Positions 33,509 to 44,999 of a stretch of DNA of 64,000 nucleotides are shown one piece after another. Source of the stretch: Cephalotus follicularis (lineage: Eukaryota; Streptophyta; Magnoliopsida; Oxalidales; Cephalotaceae); assembly GCA_001972305.1 (NCBI GenBank), contig BDDD01000895.1, positions 186,001-250,000 of the forward strand. The letters are read 5' to 3'. The translations under genes were made by a program, and so were the position numbers. Under the pieces are notes generated by a model. The model made no database searches and had not been told where the DNA came from. It saw nothing but the letters and a program-made list of their open reading frames with translations. Position 1 is the stretch's first letter. Each line of letters opens with the position of its first letter.

Positions 33509-36500
33509 TCAAACAAACAAGTGTGGATATCGCTCCCGAATATGCTCCTCAAGCTCCCAAGTAGCCTCACGTTCGGGATGATTCCTCCATAGCACCTTCA
33601 CAAAAGAAACGGTCTCGCTACGTGTCACCCGTTCCTGTCGATCCAAAATAGCCTCGGCCTCCTCATCACAAGATAGATCCTCCCGAATACTGTCCAACGG
33701 ATAGTGAACCACATGTAAGGGATGATACTGATAACCTCTCAGCAAAGATACGTGGAACGCGTTATGGACATGTGCTAACTGCGGAGGCAAAGCTAACCGA
33801 TAAGCAACCGTGCCAATCTTCTCCAGAACTTCGAAAGGCCCGATAAACCGCGGACTCAACTTTCCCTTCAGCCCAAAACGTCGGACTCCTTTCCAAGGTG
33901 AAACTTTCAAAAACACATGTTCACCTACCTTGAACTCCAAATCCCTCCGATGTCTGTCCACATAACTCTTCTGTCGAGATTGAGCTGCTTTCAATCTCTC
34001 CCTTGCTATTGCCACTTTCTCCGTAGTGATCTGCACTAGCTCGGGTCCCTCGATAACTCGCTCTCCAACCTCATCCCAACATGTCGGAGCTCGACACTTC
34101 CTCCCATACAGAGCTTCGAACGGAGCCATACGATACTAGCATGCCAACTGTTATTGTAGGCAAACTCTACCAAGCTCAAATACTCATCCCAGCTCCCAGT
34201 CTACTCCAAAGCATAAGACCTCAACATATCTTCTAACGTCTGGATGGTTCTCTCAGTCTGCCCATCTGTCTGTGGATGAAAAGCTGTACTGTAACTGAGC
34301 CTAGTACCCCAAGCTCTCTGAAACCCTTTCCGAAACCGCGAAGTGAAACGAGGATCCCTATCCGAAACAATGGATACAGGAGTCCCATGCAGTCTCACTA
34401 TCTTCTGCTGAAACACCTCAGCCAAACGATCCACCAAAGAGTCCTCTCGGATAGCCAAGAAGTGAGCCGATTTAGTCAATCGATCCACTACTACCCATAA
34501 AGCATCGTTCCTCCTGAAAGTTATCGGTAAACCCGTCACAAAGTCCATCGATATACTCTCCCATTTCCAAACCGGTACTTCCAAGGGCTGTAACAAACCA
34601 CTAGCACGTTGGTGCTCAATCTTTACCTGCTGACAGATCAAACACCTCCCAACATACTCCGCTACATCCCTTTTCATTCCATTCCACCAGAAGTTCTTCT
34701 TCAAGTCCCTATACATTTTCGTAGAACCCGGATGTATAGAAAATGGAGAACTGTGTGCCTCTAACAAAACAGCATCTCTGATAGAAGAATCTGTCGGAAC
34801 ACACAACCGATTTCCCAGCCATATCATGCCATGCTCAGCCATACGAAACTCCGATTGCTTACCCTTTTCAACATTCTGGACTAAGGCCCAAAGCTCACCA
34901 TCATCACTCTGAGCTGTCTTAATCCGAGATATAAGAGTAGGCTTAACATACATTGCAGCAACACAACCATCAGAACCCCGAACATACAGATGCAAATCCA
35001 TCCGCTCCATATCGGCTATCAACTGCGGTTGAGTGAGCAAAGCCGCTACACTCTCAGAACTCTTCCGACTAAGAGCATCAGCTACCACATTTGCTTTACC
35101 AGGATGGTACTGAATATTCAAATCATAGTCTTTCAGAAGTTCCAACCATCTTCTCTGACACATGTTCAACTCTTTCTGCGTAAAGATGTACTTGAGACTC
35201 TTATGATCGGTAAAGACGTCACAAGTTTCTCCGTACAAGTAATGCCTCCAAATCTTCAACGCAAACACTACTGCTGCCAACTCGAGATCATGTGTAGGAT
35301 AGTTCACTTCATAAGGCTTTAACTATCTTGAAGCATAAGCTATCACGTGACCGTGTTGCATCAAAACACACCCTAAACCTTTCTTGGAAGCATCGCTGTA
35401 AATCTGGTATCCACCCGACCCATATGGTAAACGAAGAATCGGTGCTGACACAAGACCATTCTTCAGTTTCTCAAAGCTTGCTTCCCGCTCCTCATTCCAT
35501 TAAAACTTAGCTCCTTTCCTCATAAGCTGAGTTAGTGGTAAGGCTACAGAGGAAAAACCTTCCACAAACCGCCTATAGTATACGACTGAGCCCAAAAAGC
35601 TTCTAACTTTCGTCACTGTGGTAGGTCTCGGCCATTTAGTAATAGCCTCAACTTTAGCAGGATCCACACAGATACCTTCAGCTGTAACTACATGACCCAA
35701 AAACGCCACCTGTTCCAACCAAAACTCACACTTCGAAAACTTCGCGTATAACTGATTCTTCCTCAGAATACCTAGCACAATGCGAAGCTGTTCTTCATGT
35801 TCTTCCTTCAACTTGGAATACACGAGAATGTCATCTATGAACACAATAACAAACTGATCCAAGTACTCATGAAACACCCTATTCATCAGATCCATGAAAA
35901 CTACCAGTGCATTAGTGAGTCCGAAAGGCATCACCAAAAACTCATAATGCCCATACCGAGTACGAAAAGCAGTTTTAGGCACATCTTCATCCTTTATACG
36001 AAGCTGATGATACCCCGATCTCAAATCGATCTTAGAGAAATACCGAGCACCTTGGAGTTGATCAAATAAGTTATCAATCTTAGGTAGCGGGTATTTATTC
36101 CGAACAGTAATTTGATTCAATTCTCTGTAGTCTATGCATAACCTCATAGACTCATCTTTCTTCTTCACAAACAGAACCGGAGCACCCCACGGTGAAACAC
36201 TAGGCCGATTGAAACCCCGATCCAACAGCTCTTACAACTGTTCCTTCAACTCTTGTAGTTCCAACGGTGCCATTCTGTAAGGTGCCTTTGATAAAGGTGC
36301 CACTCCAGGAATGAGTTCGATGGTAAACTCTACTTCCCGTTGCGGTGGCAAACCCGGTAACTCTTCTGGAAACACATCAGGAAACTCTCGCACCACCGGA
36401 TAGTCTTCAAGGCGAGACTCAACCCTTGAGACTTCCCTCACAACAGCTAAGAAACCTTCAACGCCCTTAGCCACCAACTTCCTAGCTTTTAAAGCAGATA

Positions 36501-38052
36501 TAACTTTCACTTCTTTCCTCAGTTATGAACCCTGATAAACAAAATCAGGTCTATTCACATCCCCAAACAGAACCCTCCGAGCATAGCAGTCAATCGTAGC
36601 CCGACGACGATCCAACCAGTTCATTCCCAGAATCATATCGAAGTCATACATATCGATAGGCAAAAGATCCGCATCATGAACCCGATCATCGAAAACAAGA
36701 GGACAAGCATAAAACCACTCACATATCACAACAGAAGAACCCGTGGGGGTCGAAAGAACCAAAGCTGGATCAAGCAACTGTGAAGACATCCCAAGATGCC
36801 GAACAAAAGACCTCGCTGCAACCGAGTGGGTCGATCCAGTATCATATAAAATATAAGCCCTACAGTTACCAACAAAAATAAAGCCCGAAACAGTACCTAG
36901 TGCATTAGCAGCCGGCTGAGTCGTGATAGAAAAGACACGACCTCCCACATTGTGCTATCCGTGATCTGCATTATTTCCCTTCCTTTCCTTCGCACGAGGA
37001 TCAGGACAATCCTTCACGAAATGTCCCTTCTGACCACATACAAAACAGGCCCCGATAGCCTTGCAGAACACTCTCACTGGATGCTGTCTATCGCAAACAT
37101 CACACTTGGAAATCTGGACATCCGCAGCTCCCTGTGTCTGCCTTTGATCATTACCGGGTTGTTGCTGTCCCTGGTTATCATTTCTCCTTCCTCGCTTGCC
37201 ATTTCTATTCTTATAATTCTGTCCAGAACCTTGACCTTGAGAATCTCCTCTGTCTCTCTTCCCGTCACTCTCCTGACGAGCTTCCTGGAAATCTAACCTT
37301 TCCAGTTCTATGTTCTTCGCCGCATTGGCCACTTCAGAAACATCAGCAAACCTGGTGTTGATTAGTTTACCCCGGAGCTAATAGTGTAACTTCCACTTGA
37401 AATTTTCTGCCTGCTCCAGTGCTGTTCCCGCCGCAGACCCAGCAAAACCAGCAAGCCTAGTGAAACGAGTCAAAAACTCTGTTACCGACTCTCCATCCTT
37501 CTGTCTTGTATTGATGAATTCCCTGGCGTAAGCCTCCTTATCAGCAATGGGAAAGTACTGTTGATAAAAGACTTCACAAAACTCGGACCAGGTCAAAGTC
37601 TATGCATAGTTACCACCCTTAGCCAAATCCACAGCTTCCCACCATTTCTGAGCATCACCCTCAAGCTTGTAAACAGCTAGCTTAATCTTCTGTTCATCAC
37701 TGCAACCAATCACATCGAAGATCTTGTCCATATGAGCAATCCAGTGCTCAGCCTCCACAGGAGTCATGGCTGAGCGGAAAGACTGCGGTCTCTGCTTCTG
37801 GAACCGCTCAAGCTAGATATAAGTAGGTGAGTCAGTCCTGCCCCCAGTTTCTCTTCCCGACTGAACATCAGCTGGAGCATCCTCCTCCACAACCGGCTCC
37901 CTACGACCCTGATTCTGATTCTGTTCACCCAACACGAGTCGTACCTCCTGAGCGACCGCCTGACGTACCAAATCCTCCATAGTAGGCTCATTTCAGACTT
38001 CTTGAGCCTCAGCAGGTGCAGTCCTCTGAGCAGTGTTCCTTGTACGTGCCAT
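33509..38052 (-). pseudogene. gag-pol: Broken gag-pol of gypsy chromovirus C
   Basis: ATG at 38052 opens a nearly complete gag-pol on the minus strand. In order: gag with KIFDVIGCSD and FCEVFYQQYFP; a zinc knuckle CFVCGQKGHFVKDC (about 37050-37010); protease LYDTGSTHS (about 36830); reverse transcriptase with intact [11 protein letters not shown] (about 35845-35815); RNase H YSDAS and [10 protein letters not shown]; integrase HHCC zinc domain and the DDE residues in [17 protein letters not shown] and [14 protein letters not shown]; and a C-terminal chromodomain-like end (VKVLWRNHPEREATWELEEHI). In-frame stops lie at 37993, 37813, 37600, 37378, 36955, 36523, 36232, 35500, 35323 and about 34198, with one single-base deletion near 34131. 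It is inactive, but every domain is still readable. Confidence 0.94.
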
Positions 38053-38203
38053 CTACGAAAGGGCACTCAAAATATAAAACATCACAAGGAACAGAACTGA
38101 AACAGAAAACATATCATAATATCATAACGAAGCAACCTAACCCAGTATCTACCCATTCTCACAGGTCAAACCTAGTTAGGACTTCTAAGGAAACAAAACC
38201 TAA

Positions 38204-38216
38204 TGCTCTGATACCG
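38204..38216 (-). other. Primer binding site of element C
   Basis: TGCTCTGATACCG on the plus strand is the reverse complement of CGGTATCAGAGCA. It differs from the initiator tRNA-Met match by one base and lies five bases from the LTR. Confidence 0.85.
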
Positions 38217-38221
38217 CAATC

Positions 38222-41007
38222 TGTAACACCCCTGGACGGCGGGAGTCATCACAGGTCATAATACAGAACCTATCATAACATATCAGCCAAAATGTGGCGG
38301 TCTTATCATAACTGAAACTTTAAAACTTAAACAATTAACCATTTTCGGAAAGACTTAAACATAACCAAGTTCCAAATTTAAATCATAAAAACATAAGTGT
38401 CATAGTTTACGACCACTAGACATAATAACATAGGGATCACACTCCTAGGGATAAAAAAACATAGGGTGTTCATCTCTCATTCACACATTCCCCCACTGCT
38501 CCTGATAACCTGCCGCATGGAAAACAAAAACACGGCCGAGCAAACCGCAGTACGGATAAGGGAAATAAAACAGTAACGATAAGTTTAAAAGCAGTAAGAT
38601 TTCAATAAAATTCATAACGGATATTTTAACAGTTTAAATATTATTCGAATATCCATAAAATATCAATTTCATACCTTTCGAAACATTTTCACAAATCATC
38701 ATTCCATAATTCACAGAATCATACTGAGCCACATACATATCATATTTCACATATATTGGCAAGGGAGGCGCTAGTTCCACATGCCCACTAGAATTGAAGT
38801 GTATGGCACTACACAAGTCAATTCTTACATATCACATATCATATCGTTCACCAGATCACATATCATATACTAGAATCGATTCATAGGCCTCTATCATACA
38901 TAGCGGACCAATAAATCCACCTCATGGGATTTATTCATAACACTCAGAGATGTCGTAGACTAATCACACCGCTACAGAAGTGTCACGTCCCCGTGCCAGG
39001 CCTACGACGTGCATATGGTACGCCCCATAGGTGGGTACAATCTCAGTATTCAATTGTTGCGAAAACAATGATTTATCAAAATCAATTTAAAACCACACAA
39101 AATATGCTTTCACAACACATTGGAAAATCGTTTACCAACGATATCATAACATACATTTCATAACCAATTCATCAACTCATTTATACTTCGTTATAAAGAG
39201 GTGATCATAACATATCGTATGATATCGTATCATAAGAATAAAGTTGAAATCATTTATAATTGTCAAAAACCAACTTCTTTTCCGAAACATATCAGAATCA
39301 TAAAACATTATCAATTTCATAAACAAAGAAGCTTAGCAAAACTGTTTTCAGTTCGAAATTTAGATAGCCAATGAAACGATAGAAATCCGTACAATGTTCA
39401 GAAAGTAAAAATGTCTTTTGTTTACTACAGTAAAACTGATAGGAGGGTATCAAGAAACGAAGATCCGTACCTTATGCATTCACAATGCACTTACGGATAC
39501 ATGATTCAACAAACGCTACTTGAAGCACAATAATCTAAAGCCACCGAAAATCACACATATAAGAGTCTAAGACACATCAGAAACATGAAACAGACTCATT
39601 ACTGTGTTTGGAAAAGACTCGGATCGATTCGAGGAACAAACGGATCAAAACAGTTGAAAATAGTACATTTCTGGGCAAAACAGTCGACTGTTACAGAGCA
39701 CCAACCGACTGGGGAAGCTTGGCAGTCGACTAATCACAAGGGCCAGCCGACTACACAAACCAGAAAGCAGGCAGTCGCCTGTCACTTGGATCCAGTCGAC
39801 TACTCAACACAAAGCAGTCGACTGTGTTCATGTGGCAGTCGACTACTCATCCATTCGAGCCGACTGTCCACAAGAACAGCCGACTGTTCTGGACGACAGA
39901 ACAGCAGCAACATGACAATTTTAATATAGAAACTGATTCAAACGATTACAACACTAAACCAGAGACACATGGACATAAACATATGACTTTATGTGACATT
40001 TAGATGACAAATGAACACAGAATTGACAGGAAAACAGTTGGACAGTAGCTTAACTTCCAAGGAAGACAAGAAAACATGCATACTTATATGTCCAGATTCT
40101 GTCCATTATCATTTGCGGACTTTTAAAACCAGTTTGTGACAAGTCTAGGTATATCAAACATGTTAACAGACTTACTAACACTGTGGTTAAACATATAAAC
40201 GTAGGAATCAAAACCAAAGGACAATTAAGGACATAAAACTGCAATTATGACAATGTAGCGAATCCTTCACAGTAGGGAACGAATTTAACTAACCTGTAAT
40301 GGTTACCAAGAACACGAAAACACAACGAGAACAGTACAATTAATTTGTTACCCAGCTGTGAACAAAACAGAGGCCAAAGAAAACAAAACAAAGACATGCT
40401 TAGCAACCAAAAGAATTCAACCCAAAAGAACAACCAAAGGAATTGAGATTACCTTTGTAATGATTTCACAAGGATCAAACAGACTCCAACAATGCAGAAT
40501 CGACTGTGGCACATAACAGAAAAGTGAAGGCAGATATAAAAAGACAATGACACTCACAAAAGGAAAAAGAAGACAAAATCTGCTCAAAAGGGAAAAAGAG
40601 GGAACAAGAATCAGTTTAATATGGAGAGGGGAGATTGAAGTGAATTGATGAGGGGACGGAGTGAATTCGGGAGAGGAGAGGAAGAAATAGGAAAGAAGAA
40701 GAAAATAAGAAAGGAAAGAAATAAAGGAATTAAAAGAAATAAAAATAATAGAATAATAGAATTTAAGAATTTTAAAATAAAAGAAAGTAATGGTTTTAAT
40801 AAAATAAATTGAATTATAATAAAATAAATAAAGCCCAAACCCAACATAGCATAACACATCCAATTATTCAGGCTGGTATCAGACAGCCCAAATCACATAG
40901 GCCCAAAACAAAGGGCAACCGGACTTTTAAAATTAACAGAAATAAAAAGCCCGAAACCAAACACATAAAAGTCCGTAAAAACACATACGAACAAGTAGGG
41001 TATTACA
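38222..41007 (-). mobile_element. 5' LTR of element C (2.8 kb)
   Basis: The plus strand starts TGTAACACCCC and ends GGTATTACA. It is an intact copy of the LTR split at 21302-30606 and shows where J and A2 inserted there. It contains the CAGTCGACTG array (39681-39886), the CCTGCCGCATGG block (about 38509-38520) and AT-rich U3 sequence with GGCCCAAA tracts. Open frames in it are chance. Confidence 0.9.
39681..39886 (-). repeat. CAGTCGACTG array, C 5' LTR
   Basis: This is the ten-copy counterpart of 29296-29479, with one added unit (a CAGTCGACTACTC / AGCAGTCGACTG step). The two LTRs of one element therefore differ by gain or loss of a single unit. Confidence 0.88.
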
Positions 41008-41949
41008 TCAGCTTAGCTTGTCAGTTTCACTCTATTTTTGAATGACGGATTACTGGGATCTTTTAATTATGATCTATAAAGTTTCTCTTCGATACAACAT
41101 CTTAATGCATGAATTAGCTTATACGTGCATTATATGCATCCTATATTGTATATGCACAGACAATATGTTTATGGATATTGTTATGTGATAACGTTGTAGA
41201 CGCAAATCCTGTTTCTGATCTGGAGCATCGTGGGGTTAGTCAGTGATAGTCGAGTTCAGTAAATCTGTCAGTGGAACATTCCCTTCCTTTATTTTTATTG
41301 TCTTTGAGACTCTTGTTCCTATATGTGCCCTTTGTTTGTTATTGATGATTGGATTAGGATTTGAATTCCACATGTGTTATGTTGAGCTTGTTATTGACTG
41401 TTATGTGATAGACTCTGGGTGCTAGGTCACCTTCCTATTTTTCTTTATGTATCATTGATACCGTGCTTTGTATTATGATGATGAGTATTATGTTGTCTGT
41501 GACTGTAATAATAGTCTAGGGTGAGGTGTACGTTTGATGCCCACTCTCCTTAGCATGTCCATTGGTATATGATGGGGTGTTTTGTGGGAACTGCCCCCGG
41601 GTTCCATACCTAGATCTGCAGTATATTATTGTCTATGATTGTATGCTGAGTGTGAGTGCAGCCGAGCTCTGTTACTCACTTGACATACCATATTACCAGT
41701 CTGATGCCATTACATACCAATCTCTCAGTGAGGGCCAGGGCCTGTGCGTTGAGATACGCTGGCCCCTCGTGCGAGGCAGAGCAGAGGATATACAGCCTGT
41801 GTGGCTGGGATGATGACATGAGATATGGAGGTGATATGAGATATTGCACCGGTGCATGAGGAGGACATGAGGATGATGATATATGATGATGATATGAGAT
41901 ATGATGAGCTCATGAAATGAGATGCAATGATATTCAGATGTTTTGTACG

Positions 41950-42062
41950 TAGACCCCTCGGGTGAGGGTAGAGGGGGGATGTGCAGTATAGTAGACCCCC
42001 GGGCGAGGGTAGGGGGTGAGTGTAGCGTAGTAGGCCCCTCGGGTGAGGGTAGAGGGGGTACT
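41950..42062 (+). repeat. 39-42-bp tandem repeat in LTR D2
   Basis: Three copies of AGACCCCTCGGGTGAGGGTAG type start at 41951, 41993 and 42032. The head is the imperfect palindrome CCCTC-GGGT-GAGGG. It lies at roughly the LTR position where D1 has its 61-bp repeat with CCTCGA(T/C)CGAGG. Confidence 0.8.
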
Positions 42063-43048
42063 ACGTTGAGGATGACAGTATAGCTATACCAGCATCCCCT
42101 GATTTTATGTTTTTCATGCGCACACTTCTTGATTCATGATTGTTGATCATATCTGAAATTTTGATATTTTTATGCTCCCTAATTTTTTATTGTGATTCTT
42201 TTATACTCGTGGAGTACCAGCTTGAGTTTTGAGGTTTGTTTAGTGCACTTTGATTTTTGAGTTATGAGTTTCTTTTTATTTGAGTCTTGTTGATATTCTT
42301 TTCATGAATTAATTCACTTTATTTATTGCTTTATATATTCTTGATGTTTGCTATATCGTTTTTATTCAGCACATCCGATTATTCATGGATGTAACAGAGA
42401 ATGACTTGTCCCAACTCACTTAGTCATTTGGATTAACCCCCTCCCATATTTATTTTGCAGTTGAGGTAGCAGTGGACGATCCAATACGATATTAGCAAGT
42501 TGGAGGTAGGCCACTGGCCCAGGCACAATTCACTGGCAGTTAGAGCCAATTTCACATGCATACTTTGGGGCATTTTGGGGCGTATATTTTGTTGTGGTTA
42601 TATAAGATAGTTAGTATTTGCTAAGCTAATGATTCTCTTTTGAGTACTTTATGATCACATAGTGATTATGATGAAAACGGGCATGAATGTGATGAGCCTG
42701 ATAAAATAGAACTAGAATGAACTGTCGATTCCTCATTTGGAAGTGTGATAATTATAAACTGTGATTTTCATACAGGTAAAAATTTGGGAAATGTCCATTT
42801 TTAGAGGGAATTCTTACAGTTTTTCTGCAGAATTTTCACCCTATTTATTGGACGAATATTGATAACATAAAGAATTGGCATGATTATGAGGATAAATAGA
42901 AAAGTTGAATAGAAATGATAATGATAGAGTTATGGAGGTCAAATATGGAAATGAATTAATGAGATGATATATTATAAGAATAAAGATTTGAATAAGTATT
43001 TAAAGATAACAAGAATAGTCTAATGGAAAAGTTAATATAGAAACTCTA

Positions 43049-43103
43049 CGGTTAAGCGTGTTCAGGCGAAAGAAATATTATGATGGGTGACCTCCTGGGA
43101 AGT
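43049..43103 (+). repeat. 5S rRNA-derived stretch in LTR D2
   Basis: GTTAAGCGTGTTCAGGCGA is followed by GATGGGTGACCTCCTGGGAA at the spacing found in plant 5S rRNA. It covers the internal promoter region and lies about 80-130 bp before the LTR end, in LTR sense. D1 has the same stretch at the same place. Confidence 0.88.
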
Positions 43104-43224
43104 TAGATTGTGTTGTGTGTAGTTAGTTATAGTATGGCACGGCTCGTCGGATAGGGTTAAGGTAAGTGGGATGGGTCGTTTCACTAGAAGCTTGGAGAAA
43201 GAAGTGGAGCATTGGGTCGTTACA

Positions 43225-43695
43225 TGAAGAAAAAGAGTAATTTTTGGACTTAATTAAGTGGTAATTTCGGCCATGTTAAAGAAATTGGAGGTTTGGGCCT
43301 TATTACAAAATTAACATTACTAGTTAGGCCTTAATCCAAGCATAATGCAACATTGTATTAAAATGAAGCTTGGGCCATGCATAAGGATAAAAATTGGGTC
43401 ATAAAATGATGATTTGGGCCTTTAACATAGTTAAATTCGGCCATGCTAATATATTAAGGTTTTTGGGCCTTAAAATGCATGATTTATGGACTTAAACATA
43501 CACATAAAAGTTGGCTATGTATAACATAAATCTTGCGCCTTTAATTACAAGGAAACTTACATAATTTGGGCCCTAAAGACATGAAAAATTCGGCCATATC
43601 AAATGAATTAAACTTGGGCCTTTAATCCAATGTTTTTAATGCACAAACAACTTAATAACTTAGTCCATGATAAAATGAACTCCTTGATTAACTAT
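43225..43695. other. Non-coding GGCC-rich AT tract between D1 and A3
   Basis: About 470 bp contain repeated TTGGGCCTTTAA- and TTCGGCCAT-like words, as in the U3 starts of the C and D2 LTRs read in reverse. It may be the outer end of D1, cut by A3. No gene, primer site or clean LTR end was seen. Confidence 0.45.
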
Positions 43696-44998
43696 TGTAA
43701 TAACCGTAACTTCAGTTCATGTATTTTATACCCAACGATGAATAAAATATACCTTTTGAGATATTATGTTGGTTACCTTTTGAATAGAATGATGTTGGAA
43801 TAAAATTCTTAGATAAAATCTAAAGAAATAATTTCTGGTGCAAAACCGTCGATGCCTAAAGTCTTACCGTCGACGCTTTAAGCCCTGACAAGTGCACAAA
43901 ACGCACAGTTGAAGGCTGAGTTAAGACGCACAAACTGTCGACGCCAGAGAGAAGACGATCGACGCTTTGCACGGTGTCAGGAATGTGACACAAGCCTGTT
44001 AGAACAGAGCAGCGGTGCCAAATGGTTTTCCTTGCAAGCCAAATGCCCGGAGAAGTGTCAATCATGCAAGGAAACATTACCAGTTGTTGATAATGCAGAC
44101 TAAGGTGTCTTGCATGTATTCTCTAACTTGCAACCTGCAAAACACAGCAGAAAAGGGTAAGAGAAAACAAGGAGAGAATGCATGCATGAGGGAGAGAGAA
44201 ATGTGCATTAAAAGTTAAACCAACTGTGGAATGGAAGGCTCGAATTTGAGCACTTATATCAGCTGATACTTCAGCCATTTGAGTGTTGAAAAACACTAAG
44301 GAAGAGGAGAATTGCTGGAGAATTGTGGAAGCTTGCATTTGAGGATTGGAGAGTTCAAGAGACTTAGAAGCCTTGATATTTCCTGGTAAGCTTCTAAATC
44401 TTGGATTATGGTTGAAGTTATAGGCTAACAGTAGTACATACTGCTTGCATGCCTACTGCACATAATGTTAAACTTATAAATGGTAACGAAAGGGGTTAAG
44501 TGTGAAAGCAAAATTAAGAATTGTTATGTCATTCAAGAGAAAGGAAATTTAGGAATTGATTATAGCCTCTAATTCGATTCCTTGAAGTTATCATGATTAG
44601 ATAACTGAATAAACTTACTGGTATTGATTTATAGACCTTTAAACATGTGATTGTTCAGGCTAATTACTGCAATTTGGAAGATTAAATCAGAGTGAAGAAC
44701 TTTGGACATAAAGTGAGAGGCCAATCCAATTTGGCTTTGGGATAGCAATTGACGTAGGGAAATTTGACATGTTTTTGAATATATAACATGTATAATGTGT
44801 AGTGATGGTCAATACTTGATTGAATGTTGAATTGGATTGAGTTTGGGTTGATTTTGTGCATCCCCTGTTTTGAAATTGCTCCTAGAATTCGTATGAATGC
44901 CAGAAGCATCGACGCTTACACAGAAACTGTCGACGCTTTGGTGCGTGAATGGCACATTAAGGCCTAGAATGTCGACTCTTTGGTTGTGTAGTGTCAAC
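43696..44998 (+). mobile_element. Truncated 5' LTR of A3
   Basis: It starts TGTAATAACCG. It carries GTCGACGCT arrays at 43847-43966 and 44906-44998, a TATATC box at 44255-44260, the hairpin AGTGTT-GAAA-AACACT at 44282-44297 and the donor CTG|GTAAGC at 44393-44400. It matches 48752-50048 and then jumps into gag at about 44999. Confidence 0.88.
43847..43966 (+). repeat. GCGTCGACGC-type array 1, A3 5' LTR
   Basis: Four copies (CCGTCGATGC, CCGTCGACGC, TGTCGACGCC, GATCGACGC) form two pairs, each with a core spacing of 21 bp. The position corresponds to the CAGTCGACTG array 1 of A2 and A4. The 3' LTR copy is at 48900-49024. Confidence 0.85.
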
Positions 44999-44999
44999 A

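Larger units (their letters stand above)
21302..41007 (-). mobile_element. Gypsy chromovirus C, full structure with three nested insertions
   Basis: Read on the minus strand: 5' LTR 41007-38222, primer site 38216-38204, gag-pol 38052-33509, polypurine tract about 30626-30607, 3' LTR 30606-21302. The 3' LTR is split by J and A2; the internal end is split by C-s. The flanks (…GACTAAAGC at 21301 and TCAGCTTAGCTTG at 41008) join into a sequence homologous to the D1 stretch near 18540-18555 in reverse complement, which confirms that 21302-41007 is one insertion in D2. The 5-bp TSDs AAAGC / TCAGC agree at only three positions. Confidence 0.9.
19698..43183 (+). mobile_element. Solo LTR D2 (3.8 kb) with CTAGA target duplication, split by element C
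   Basis: The pieces are 19698-21301 and 41008-43183. It starts TGTAACACCCCG and ends GGGTCGTTTCA, flanked by CTAGA at 19693-19697 and 43184-43188. It inserted into D1 in the opposite orientation, so D1 and D2 form an inverted pair by chance. A possible splice donor CTG|GTAAGT lies at 20168-20175. A TTGCAG acceptor-like block lies at 42421-42461, and the 5S-like stretch near the end. Confidence 0.88.
12649..43224 (-). mobile_element. LTR D1, antisense, split by E and D2
   Basis: The pieces are 12649-13672, 17186-19697 and 43184-43224. The plus strand starts TGACACGACCC and the last piece ends GGGTCGTTACA. It is homologous in reverse complement to D2: shared tracts include the GGCAACATGGCGG region near 18905, the 5S-like stretch and the GACTAAGTGAGTTGGGACA block near 13415-13435. 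No primer site or polypurine tract flanks it, so it looks like a solo LTR, but I find no matching TSD (flank near 12645 versus TGAAG at 43225). The GGCCCAA-rich DNA at 43225-43690 may also belong to it. Confidence 0.65.

Noticed and set aside
43049..43103. A functional 5S rRNA gene
   Set aside because: Only the middle and 3' half is present, it lies in an LTR, and the 5' half and terminator are missing.
12649..43183. One giant foldback element made of D1 and D2
   Set aside because: D2 has its own exact CTAGA target duplication inside D1, so the inverted arrangement comes from nested insertion.
43691..43695. ACTAT before A3 matching ACTAT near 12642 as a target duplication spanning the nest
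   Set aside because: The positions do not fit the ends of a single element, and D1 has its own LTR termini between them. Probably coincidence.
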